Shown piece by piece: positions 13,455 to 20,096 of a stretch of 20,096 nt of DNA (position 1 is its first letter; the number at the start of each line of letters is the position of its first letter). The notes under the pieces are model-generated. The model worked only from the letters and a program-made list of their open reading frames with translations, made no database searches and was not told the DNA's origin. The stretch is from a virus. Made by a program: the position numbers and the translations under genes. The stretch is taken from positions 1 to 20,096 of the IMG/VR virus record IMGVR_UViG_3300030085_000498; one strand, given 5' to 3'.

Positions 13455-14265
13455 TTAGCGGAACCTCCAGTTCCTGCTGATGTCCACAAGAATCACACTC
13501 AAAGTCTCTTTTAATCTCTACATTTGGATTGGCCAATTTATAGCATTTTTTCAAATGAAATGAATCAGAAGAAAGCATTGTGTCTACGAATTGATTAATA
13601 ATAGCTTGGTCTTCATGTCCTTCTATAGAAATAATAATTCTTTTAAAGTGCGAGGTTACTGTTTTTGTAAGTCCTTTAATTTTTGTTTTCTTTTTCGACA
13701 GTCTTTCTGATACCATTTCAAGTTCGTCTTTTCCTGTCAAAAGCTTAAACTTAACAGTGTATTCAGATGCCGGCATTTTAACTTGAAAGAATCCATCATC
13801 TGTTTTGAATAGTTGATCTTCTTCACTTTCCGTAGATTCTTTAATAAAAGGCTGGTCAAGATCAAAAACCATACGAGATTTTGCACCACAACTAGGGCAT
13901 GTTACTTGAGTTTCGTACGCATTTCCATATCCAGAAGAGCGAGCAGCAATAATTAAAGCATTTCTATCTCCGGAGTACATTGTAGAAGGTTTAATTCTTT
14001 TGTCAACTACAACATTCTCCATGAATCTTTCAATAGCCAAGCCTTTCTTGAGAAGCTCTTCAGAAGAAAGAATATCTTCATCTTTAGCAGTCATATAATA
14101 AATCTCAATAGTTTCTTGACCGTGTAGTGGATGACCTTCTGGATATGCTCCTCCAGATGGGAGAGTTACAAACTCTGTGGGTCTTACAAATTTTAATCCC
14201 GGAGTCTGAGCAGGTGCTTCGGGAGCTTGTTCTTTCGCTCCGAAACGATCTTGATTGTTTCTCAT
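13426..14265 (-). CDS. T4 gp26-family baseplate/tail assembly protein with two CxxC pairs
   Basis: A 279-aa protein, longer than T4 gp26 (about 208 aa). The N-terminal 25 residues are Pro/Ala/Gln-rich. Then FVTLPSGGAYPEGHPL (32-47), IEIYYMTAKDEDILSSEELL (53-72) and DRNALIIAARSSGYG (about 100-114) follow the pattern of the T4 gp24/gp26 baseplate family (PF12322). Two CxxC pairs, Cys123/Cys126 (CPSCG) and Cys257/Cys260 (CDSCG), form a probable zinc ribbon across the protein. In contractile tail clusters this family lies between tube and tape measure genes and is thought to help assembly. Here it does the same, and its 3' end overlaps the 64-aa gene at a run of seven T. The GAGG ribosome-binding site is normal. 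Family call is fairly sure; whether it ends in the virion or only assists assembly is open. Confidence 0.78.
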   Translation of the reverse strand: MRNNQDRFGAKEQAPEAPAQTPGLKFVRPTEFVTLPSGGAYPEGHPLHGQETIEIYYMTAKDEDILSSEELLKKGLAIERFMENVVVDKRIKPSTMYSGDRNALIIAARSSGYGNAYETQVTCPSCGAKSRMVFDLDQPFIKESTESEEDQLFKTDDGFFQVKMPASEYTVKFKLLTGKDELEMVSERLSKKKTKIKGLTKTVTSHFKRIIISIEGHEDQAIINQFVDTMLSSDSFHLKKCYKLANPNVEIKRDFECDSCGHQQELEVPLNADFFWPDS

Positions 14266-14278
14266 TTTTACCTCTTTG

Positions 14279-14812
14279 TTATTGTGTTAATTCTGCTTCA
14301 TCATAAGCAACATTTATAGTTATTTCTGATAATGTTTCTGTATCATAGTTTAACTCTGTGTTGTCAATAGTTGTGATAAATGCATTTTTTAGAGTCCATT
14401 TTTCTAATACATTACCATCAGCATCTAATTGTTCTATTACGAAATCTTTAATAAGATTTACTTTTGCTATTCCATCTTCTGCTTGATCTAAAGAATATTT
14501 AGACTCTTTTATAAATTTATATAAAGTATGTAATTTGGTGGCACCATTAAGATTCTCTGTATCTTTATAGTCAATAATCTTAATTGATACATCTTTCCAA
14601 GTTAATATACCTGGATATTTTATCTTATGGTTTATTAGTTGGTACTCTTCTTTTGATATTTCAAATGATGGTTTTGACGCTGCTTTCGCCCACCACCAAT
14701 ATGAAGTATCACCAGCTCCAACTGCTGTAGGATCATATCCGGCATCTTGGATGCGAAACCGGTACGGACGCACCGGCTCAATAATATTTTGTTTTTCGCT
14801 CCAAAAAGCCAT
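14279..14812 (-). CDS. tail tube protein, second paralog (gp19-like)
   Basis: A 177-aa protein of the T4 gp19 tail-tube type. It starts with FWSEKQNIIEPVRPYRFRI and ends with a segment LDADGNVLEKWTLKNAFI then beta strands (TETLSEITINVAYDEAE). The same landmarks occur in the gene just upstream, so the two are paralogs. Shared features include the start FWSEK.NIIEP.R.YRF, a central strand H-K-x-x-x-P-G-x-x-x-W-x-x-V-S-x-K, and the ADGxVxEKWTLxNxF box. This copy lacks about 30 residues in the middle and at the end compared with the first. GAGG precedes the ATG, and only eight bases separate the genes. Which copy builds the main tube is not visible. Confidence 0.85.
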   Translation of the reverse strand: MAFWSEKQNIIEPVRPYRFRIQDAGYDPTAVGAGDTSYWWWAKAASKPSFEISKEEYQLINHKIKYPGILTWKDVSIKIIDYKDTENLNGATKLHTLYKFIKESKYSLDQAEDGIAKVNLIKDFVIEQLDADGNVLEKWTLKNAFITTIDNTELNYDTETLSEITINVAYDEAELTQ

Positions 14813-14820
14813 CTATACCT

Positions 14821-15450
14821 CTAGTAACCACCAGTAGGAGGTTTAATGATCTTCCCAGCATCTGCAACAGGATCGTATTCAGAAATAACAGAACCATCCG
14901 CTGGATCAAGTTTCTCACAAGTTGACCAGTCATACTTAAATTTCATATCTATCTCACGAATATCGTCACCTTCATAAACAAATTCGCCAAACTCCACACC
15001 TGAAAGGAAAGGATTCTGAAGAGTCCATTTCTCAATGACCTGTCCATCGGCATTTAGTTGTGAGATGATCATACCTTGAAGAGCAGCACCAAAAGCAGAT
15101 TTTTTCTTTGACATAGTAGCATAAGAGCCATCTGGAGCCGCAGGTACAAGATAACCAGAATTACCAAGAATACTATGGGTAAGGAACACAGCGTCCGGAG
15201 AAACTGGATCTACCATTTTGACAGATACTTCATTCCACTCAACGTGTCCTGGGAAATGATATTGATTATCCAAAAACTTGTGAGTTACTGATGTAACAGT
15301 ATATGATGGGATAGTTGCGGATTTAGCGAACCATACAACAGATGTTGTTACATCTGGCTTATCTATAAAAGCAAGAATTTCTACTAGAAATCTATATTTT
15401 CTTTTAGGTTCAATTATATTTGATGATTTTTCACTCCAAAAAGTTGGCAT
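14821..15450 (-). CDS. tail tube protein, first paralog (gp19-like)
   Basis: A 209-aa tail tube protein directly downstream of the sheath gene, the standard sheath-tube order of contractile tails. It begins FWSEKSSNIIEPKRKYRFLV, has a central HKFLDNQYHFPGHVEWNEVS strand region and the box QLNADGQVIEKWTLQNPFLS, then GEFVYEGDDIREIDMKFKYD. The fold should be the hexameric tube barrel inside the sheath through which DNA passes. Extra residues relative to its paralog lie around 95-115 (a Gly/Pro/Ser-rich loop) and at the C-terminus (DPVADAGKIIKPPTGGY). AGGAG precedes the ATG by about six bases. Confidence is high for tube family. Confidence 0.88.
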   Translation of the reverse strand: MPTFWSEKSSNIIEPKRKYRFLVEILAFIDKPDVTTSVVWFAKSATIPSYTVTSVTHKFLDNQYHFPGHVEWNEVSVKMVDPVSPDAVFLTHSILGNSGYLVPAAPDGSYATMSKKKSAFGAALQGMIISQLNADGQVIEKWTLQNPFLSGVEFGEFVYEGDDIREIDMKFKYDWSTCEKLDPADGSVISEYDPVADAGKIIKPPTGGY

Positions 15451-15487
15451 TATTATGTTCTCCTATTTATACATAACTAGTTTTAAA

Positions 15488-18400
15488 CTAGAATTCTACG
15501 CCTGTTCTAGTGACAATAAAGTCGATTACAATGTATTCAATTGCTTTTGCTGGTTTTACAAATACTTTTGCGTACATGATGTTTCTATCAATAAGATCAT
15601 CAGTTGTAGTTGAAGTATCTAAAACTAATTTATAATCAGTGATACCGAATCTTGCGCGAACACTTGCAAGAATTGGATCAGCTTGTGATAAGAATCTATT
15701 CCACGTTGATTGTACATTTTGATCAAACAAAATAGTATCAGCGATTGCACCAATTTTCTTTTTCAAGAAAATCATCAAACGACGAACATTTACTCTGTCC
15801 AAAGCAGAAGGGGTTTGTTGAAGTGTCTTTTGTCCAAACACTACAATCTCTCCAACAGCAGGAAATCTGGCGATTGGGTTAATATTAACTTCATATAGTT
15901 CATCACGTTGTTTCTTAGAAAGAGTCTTTAGCACTCCAACAGTACGAGGTCCGTCATTTCCACCAAGGATACTAAGACCACCACGATTAAACCCAGCAGG
16001 TGCAAACCATGGTCCAGCAGAATTAGCTTCTGAGAAGGCCATTGCTCCAATCGCACCAACAGATGGGGGAACAATTAAAATTTCTTCTTTACCAGAAAGA
16101 GTATCGCGAATCTTCAGACGAGGTGAATAGGTTGCTGCGTAGCTTGTATTCAAGTCACGAGATTTAGCAGTGTTGATAACAGTAGAAACTTCACCACCAG
16201 ATGTAACACCACTGTTTTCAAATGTATTTAGATAAGAATCGTCTAGATCAACAACAGCCAGAGCATCTCCTCTCTCTTCAACCTTACGAATAAGTTTATT
16301 TTGAAGACCAGAGTTGGTCATTCCAGGAATAGAAACAAGGTCATATTTGATTGATTCTGGGTCTGATGCAATCTCAATCGCTTTATCAATTGTATAGTGA
16401 GCATAGTGAGATTTATTGGTTTGACTAGCTAATGATACAGCACTAGAGAAAGGATCAACAACAGAAACGTCAAGTCCGTCAAACCCACCAAATAGTGGCA
16501 TGTTGAAACTTTTAACTCCTTGAGACAATAAAGCGGCACTTCCACTCTTTTTAGTATATGACTGATCTGCTTCAGCTGCTTCTGACATAGAGCCAGACTT
16601 CCAGAACCAAAGACCAGTAGTGCCCTCTAGTCTAACATCGTCTAGAGAAAATACAAAACTAGTCTCTGTGGAGTTTGCAACAGTATAAGAACTCAATCCA
16701 CCGGGCAATGCTCCAACAAGATCAGAATAATCACCGCTTTTAGCGAGAACTTTATTATTTGAAGCAAGATTACCATATACATGACGCAGACCAAATACAT
16801 CAGAATTATTATAGTTACCACCCATTTTGGAACTTTGTTCTGTTAATCTTAAACTAGGGAAGTTGAAAGAACAAGACATAAGTTGAGGCAACTTAGCAAA
16901 AACATTAACGTCCGCTGCAGATGCATAGTAATGTTCATTTCCATCGACCCATGGATGAGCGAACGCTGTATCGCCATCAACACCAGCAGTTACAGATCCA
17001 AGAGCTTGATCATTACCTTGATCAAAATCTTCTGATAGAGTCACATTCATATACGGCCCAGCAGTATCAGCAACAATTCTTACGACATTTGTTGATGGAT
17101 TTGTTACAGTGTACCCTTGAATTGTGTCTAAAAGAGCAGTAACTGCGTCTGCAGTTTTTTCTGCGTCATTAGTTGTTCCAACATAAATTTTGGCAAGTCC
17201 ATTAGTAAATGAAGTTTCCGCAGTACCAGTACTAGCAGAAAAAACAATTTGGAAAACACCAAGATCAGGATGGGTAAGTTTAAGATTATCACCAGCTGTC
17301 ATTGCGCCGCCATAGGTAATATCGGCCGTTGATCTAGTACCCAAGTCATTATGAATATCATGTAGAGCGTGAACTGCTTGAGATCCGTGAGCTAATGTAA
17401 ATGACTTTGGCTTAGTAGGCCCAAAGAATCCAAATGGCAAAGCATAACTATCTGTAAGACCTGCTTTCCAAGCATCCGACATTTCAATACGAATGTAGTT
17501 TGAGCGATTTGGATAATCACCAGTAATATTAAAAACTTTGTTAGTTTTGTCCCAAGACCGGTCTTCATCACCAATCTTTTTTAGAATAAAGTTTTCAGAA
17601 GCTTCGTTCAGGTTTAAGTTAGAAAAAGTTTCGATAGCCACGCCTGCTTTGTTAATAACAGAAAGAGAGAATGAAGAATCTGGTAATGTAGCAGTTCCAA
17701 GTTTCAAGTCACCAATTTTAATACCATAATTCTCTTGAATCCATTCTCCATCATGTAAAGAACATACACGGAATAGTTTCGTAGCATTCTCGGCTGTATA
17801 AGAAGTACCGGCATTTTTTGGATCTGAGTTTCTAGAAACAACCCATCCGGATTTAGCAGCAGTAGCTTGACGATTGTTTGAATTCCAATGTGTACTACCT
17901 GATACTAAAGGAAGAAGAATCCCGTATTGCTTTCCAGCAGCACCAGACACATCATTTACCAATTCTTTTACAGATTGTTCAAAAGATTCTCCTAGGAAAT
18001 AACTTTCTGTTGTTGCAAAGTTAGTAGAATTAATTTTTTGAGGATTTGTATTAAGAACATTACGAATATACCCTTCTTTGTTTGTAGGGTCAAAGTGGAA
18101 TGTATAAGTTTCATAGTTAGAGTTATCAGACCATATGTCTAGTTTAAATGTAGATGGCTGGCCTGTACCTTGAGATTGAATCATTTCAGCAACTGATGAA
18201 GTAGCACTGGATCCATATTCAGCAGGAACCCCTCTCAAACTAGCAGCAGAACCGGTTGTGTAAATAACAGCAGCTAAAGAACCTGTGACACCAGCATCTC
18301 CCGAAGCAGATGGCATAATGAACAATCCATAAGCCAAAGTATTCATGTCTGCTGTTCCTGCAGTAGTTTGTCCACCACCCAGATTCCACCCAGCAAGAGT

Positions 18401-18751
18401 ATCAGTTCCAGCAACAGCATTTGAATCTTGTTCGCCAAGAAGTCTAATAAATGTTACAGGAGAAGTCTGTGCTGCAAGGTGCGCTTGGGCAGCATAGGCT
18501 GCATAAGTTGGACCATATCTATTTCCATCACGCCAAACATCAACATTATTTCCTGGTTTACCTGCTTGAGGTGCTCCAAAGATTTCAATAAAGCTATCTA
18601 AGTCTTTAACTTTTACTGGCTTCATAGCTGGGCCTTTTAGGGCAGTACCAATCAGAAGAATACCATCTTCTGTGGTTTCTTGAGGAACCTGGCTTTGGTC
18701 TATCTCATTAAGTTGTACGCCTGGTGACGCAAAATCAAATTTTCTAGCCAT
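15488..18751 (-). CDS. tail sheath protein, unusually long (1087 aa)
   Basis: A 1087-aa contractile sheath protein. The N-terminus (FASPGVQLNEIDQSQVPQET, then GTALKGPAMKPVKVKDLDSF and FGAP) and the C-terminal third are typical: FNMPLFGGFDGLDV near 745-757, GPWFAPAGFNRGGLS near 906, NPIARFPAVGEIVVFGQKTL near 962, and SALDRVNVRRLMIFLKKKI. T4 gp18 has 659 aa; the excess here lies in the middle. About residues 475-590 form a separate beta-rich module (threonine and valine strands such as GYTVTNPSTNVVRIVAD) with the look of an outward-facing Ig-like or decoration domain. The sheath surrounds the tube and contracts to drive it through the envelope. AGGAG precedes the ATG. The TAG stop lies within a 15-base palindrome. 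Confidence 0.95.
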   Translation of the reverse strand: MARKFDFASPGVQLNEIDQSQVPQETTEDGILLIGTALKGPAMKPVKVKDLDSFIEIFGAPQAGKPGNNVDVWRDGNRYGPTYAAYAAQAHLAAQTSPVTFIRLLGEQDSNAVAGTDTLAGWNLGGGQTTAGTADMNTLAYGLFIMPSASGDAGVTGSLAAVIYTTGSAASLRGVPAEYGSSATSSVAEMIQSQGTGQPSTFKLDIWSDNSNYETYTFHFDPTNKEGYIRNVLNTNPQKINSTNFATTESYFLGESFEQSVKELVNDVSGAAGKQYGILLPLVSGSTHWNSNNRQATAAKSGWVVSRNSDPKNAGTSYTAENATKLFRVCSLHDGEWIQENYGIKIGDLKLGTATLPDSSFSLSVINKAGVAIETFSNLNLNEASENFILKKIGDEDRSWDKTNKVFNITGDYPNRSNYIRIEMSDAWKAGLTDSYALPFGFFGPTKPKSFTLAHGSQAVHALHDIHNDLGTRSTADITYGGAMTAGDNLKLTHPDLGVFQIVFSASTGTAETSFTNGLAKIYVGTTNDAEKTADAVTALLDTIQGYTVTNPSTNVVRIVADTAGPYMNVTLSEDFDQGNDQALGSVTAGVDGDTAFAHPWVDGNEHYYASAADVNVFAKLPQLMSCSFNFPSLRLTEQSSKMGGNYNNSDVFGLRHVYGNLASNNKVLAKSGDYSDLVGALPGGLSSYTVANSTETSFVFSLDDVRLEGTTGLWFWKSGSMSEAAEADQSYTKKSGSAALLSQGVKSFNMPLFGGFDGLDVSVVDPFSSAVSLASQTNKSHYAHYTIDKAIEIASDPESIKYDLVSIPGMTNSGLQNKLIRKVEERGDALAVVDLDDSYLNTFENSGVTSGGEVSTVINTAKSRDLNTSYAATYSPRLKIRDTLSGKEEILIVPPSVGAIGAMAFSEANSAGPWFAPAGFNRGGLSILGGNDGPRTVGVLKTLSKKQRDELYEVNINPIARFPAVGEIVVFGQKTLQQTPSALDRVNVRRLMIFLKKKIGAIADTILFDQNVQSTWNRFLSQADPILASVRARFGITDYKLVLDTSTTTDDLIDRNIMYAKVFVKPAKAIEYIVIDFIVTRTGVEF

Positions 18752-18809
18752 TTAAATTCTCCTATATAAATGTATTTCAGAGTAAATAGTACAATAAAAC
18801 CTCAAACTA

Positions 18810-19655
18810 CTACTCACGATATTTGTTATTTTTCTTTTTCCATGGAAGTTGATCATTTAACACAACCCTCTCACGAGAAATCTTGATCTCAACAACAGTT
18901 TCTCTCTTAGTAACCTTTGGTTTATCACGATTTGTACCATCTCCTGTGAGGTATGCTAGAACTTTAACAAGCACTTTTGTTTCAAACATTCTTTCTTCCT
19001 CGGCAATATTTGTAGAGTTTTGATTCTCATTAAAACTAGAGTCAATAAAAGCCTCGTATCTATGATTGTCAATTACATAGAAAAAAGAATTGCTTGGAGA
19101 ATTACCACGTAACTTAATAAATGGTGTTAGTAGATCATTCATTTGAATTTCGTATTCTGTTCTTAATGTTATTGTATAAGAGACATTAACATAAACAGGA
19201 GTTGGAACATAATATTCATCATAAACAACTTTTTTATTCTTATATTTACCAGTTTCTTGGCCATTCTTAAGCCTTTTTGCCTTGTCTTTGTTTGCAAAGT
19301 TTCTAGTTTTCTCTTGATTGATTATAGATGCAATTTTAAAAGAACCGCCTTTGTAATCTCTCTGTTCATAAAGGTTCGGTTTAATTACACCCTGAAAGCC
19401 TGTGTCCATTTCAAAAGTTTCACGATTAATAGATATCAAAGGAAGCTTAAGTTTTCCAACACTATCCCGTAACTCTTTATTGTTTTTAATTTGGTAAGAT
19501 CTTTCAGCGCCCAACCATATGACAGGTACTTTTTCAAGCCCTTTATTTGTTTTGGTGTGTAGATTCAACTCTTCATTGATAAATCTAAATAAACCTGTAT
19601 CAACTACCTCTAGAGAAGATGGTTGTAAAGCTAATTCGTTATTAATTTTCTGCAT
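18810..19655 (-). CDS. probable tail terminator/sheath completion protein
   Basis: A 281-aa protein immediately upstream of the sheath gene. Its core strand-helix stretch PVYVNVSYTITLRTEYEIQM then NDLLTPFIKLRG (about 151-184), followed by a beta hairpin with FYVIDNHRYEAFIDSS, recalls tail completion proteins of the T4 gp15 type, which cap the head-proximal end of tube and sheath. The order completion protein-sheath-tube supports that. The middle (about 90-140) is basic and loop-like (KTRNFANKDKAKRLKNGQET), and the last 40 residues are very basic. A role at the neck (T4 gp14 or gp13) cannot be excluded. GGAG lies ten bases before the ATG, overlapping the end of the upstream gene. Confidence 0.55.
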   Translation of the reverse strand: MQKINNELALQPSSLEVVDTGLFRFINEELNLHTKTNKGLEKVPVIWLGAERSYQIKNNKELRDSVGKLKLPLISINRETFEMDTGFQGVIKPNLYEQRDYKGGSFKIASIINQEKTRNFANKDKAKRLKNGQETGKYKNKKVVYDEYYVPTPVYVNVSYTITLRTEYEIQMNDLLTPFIKLRGNSPSNSFFYVIDNHRYEAFIDSSFNENQNSTNIAEEERMFETKVLVKVLAYLTGDGTNRDKPKVTKRETVVEIKISRERVVLNDQLPWKKKNNKYRE

Positions 19656-19662
19656 TTATTTA

Positions 19663-20096
19663 CTACTCCGCATTAAAAAGTCCATCTCTAGCCCTAATAC
19701 ATTCAGCATGTATTTCAAATCGATGTTCTACTTGTCCAAAAAGCAATTTTGGTTCAATTAGTTTGACAATTTCGTAAAAAACATCTCCATATTTTACAAA
19801 ATCTCCTTCTCTAACAAATAATTCTTGATCCTCTGTTATTCTACGCTTATGAAACATTACTTTTATCTTAGTCAGCTTATCTAAAGCAATGTTTTCTAAA
19901 AAAGCAGTTTCGATTCCTTGAAATTCAACCATAGCGTACACTCTAACTGGTGGATAAAAAGTTTTTTCTATTGCCTCTCCGTATAAAGGATGAAAATGAG
20001 TATTATCATAATCAATACCGAAGTATAATATTTGTTGTCCAACAACTCTTTCTGAAACTTCATCATTTACTTGTTTAACAAGATCTCGCTCTTTTT
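19663..20096 (-). CDS. head-tail connector or tail completion protein, cut by right edge
   Basis: The frame is open to the window edge, so the visible 143 codons are the C-terminal part of a longer gene; the ATG at 19932 and the GTG at 19941 lie inside the reading frame and are not needed as starts. Visible landmarks are QQILYFGIDYDNTHFHPLYG, then PPVRVYAMVEFQGIETAFLE, a helix KLTKIKVMFHKRR and LFVREGDFVKYGDVFYEIVK, a small beta-barrel-like stretch as in connector or stopper proteins. It ends FEIHAECIRARDGLFNAE. Its position just before the terminator and sheath genes fits a neck role. Similar 'FGQVEHRFEIHAECIRARD' endings occur, from memory, in marine phage structural proteins without assigned function. 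The family is not named with confidence. Confidence 0.55.
   Translation of the reverse strand, partial: KERDLVKQVNDEVSERVVGQQILYFGIDYDNTHFHPLYGEAIEKTFYPPVRVYAMVEFQGIETAFLENIALDKLTKIKVMFHKRRITEDQELFVREGDFVKYGDVFYEIVKLIEPKLLFGQVEHRFEIHAECIRARDGLFNAE

Noticed and set aside
15464-15471. Exact T4-type late promoter box (TATAAATA, minus strand) before the first tail-tube gene
   Set aside because: A start six to seven bases downstream would fall within the AGGAG ribosome-binding site and leave no usable leader, so the match is probably due to AT-rich DNA.
15477-15491. 15-base palindrome CTAGTTTTAAACTAG at the sheath stop codon
   Set aside because: The loop would be a single base, there is no following T run, and it consists mainly of AT; not convincing as terminator or site.

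Overview
The window is part of the genome of a contractile-tailed (myovirus-type) double-stranded DNA phage. All supported genes lie on the minus strand, so transcription runs from right to left. The DNA is AT-rich, genes are packed with gaps of a few bases or short overlaps, and most starts have a clear GGAG/GAGG ribosome-binding site. The tail genes recall T4-like phages (gp18, gp19, gp26 and gp53-like proteins), but several are unusual in size or number. No host-like gene, tRNA, integrase, CRISPR array or insertion sequence was seen. The sequence does not name the host; a lipobox peptide and sigma70-type promoters fit a Gram-negative bacterium.

Region 1, right to centre (20096 to 4943), is the tail module in assembly order. 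It runs: a head-tail connector or tail-completion protein cut by the window edge; a probable tail terminator; a very large tail sheath (1087 aa); two paralogous tail-tube proteins; a gp26-family protein with two CxxC pairs; a 64-aa partner that overlaps it in another frame; a 118-aa unknown; the tape measure; a baseplate/tube-junction candidate; a LysM-type baseplate protein; and a 1430-aa baseplate hub-like giant. A further 401-aa probable virion protein follows (4941 to 3736).

Region 2 (3755 to 881) is unexpected directly behind tail genes. It holds a compact family A DNA polymerase without a recognised exonuclease domain, a protein that looks like a divergent tubulin/FtsZ-fold GTPase whose start overlaps the polymerase stop (ATGA), and a lysine-rich protein of unknown function. 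Overlaps and short gaps suggest these share a transcript with the structural genes.

Region 3 (880 to 1) changes character. It has small genes, each group behind its own strong sigma70-type promoter. These encode a 48-aa unknown, a 38-aa peptide with a lipobox, and a WYL_2/DUF2693-like small protein. Two of the three promoters match TTGACA-N17-TATAAT exactly, and the third carries a near-perfect palindrome in its spacer. This looks like host-polymerase-driven early transcription next to a late module. The items most worth a second look are the tubulin-like protein coupled to the compact polymerase, the promoter/operator cluster with the tiny lipoprotein, and the overlap at the gp26-like gene.
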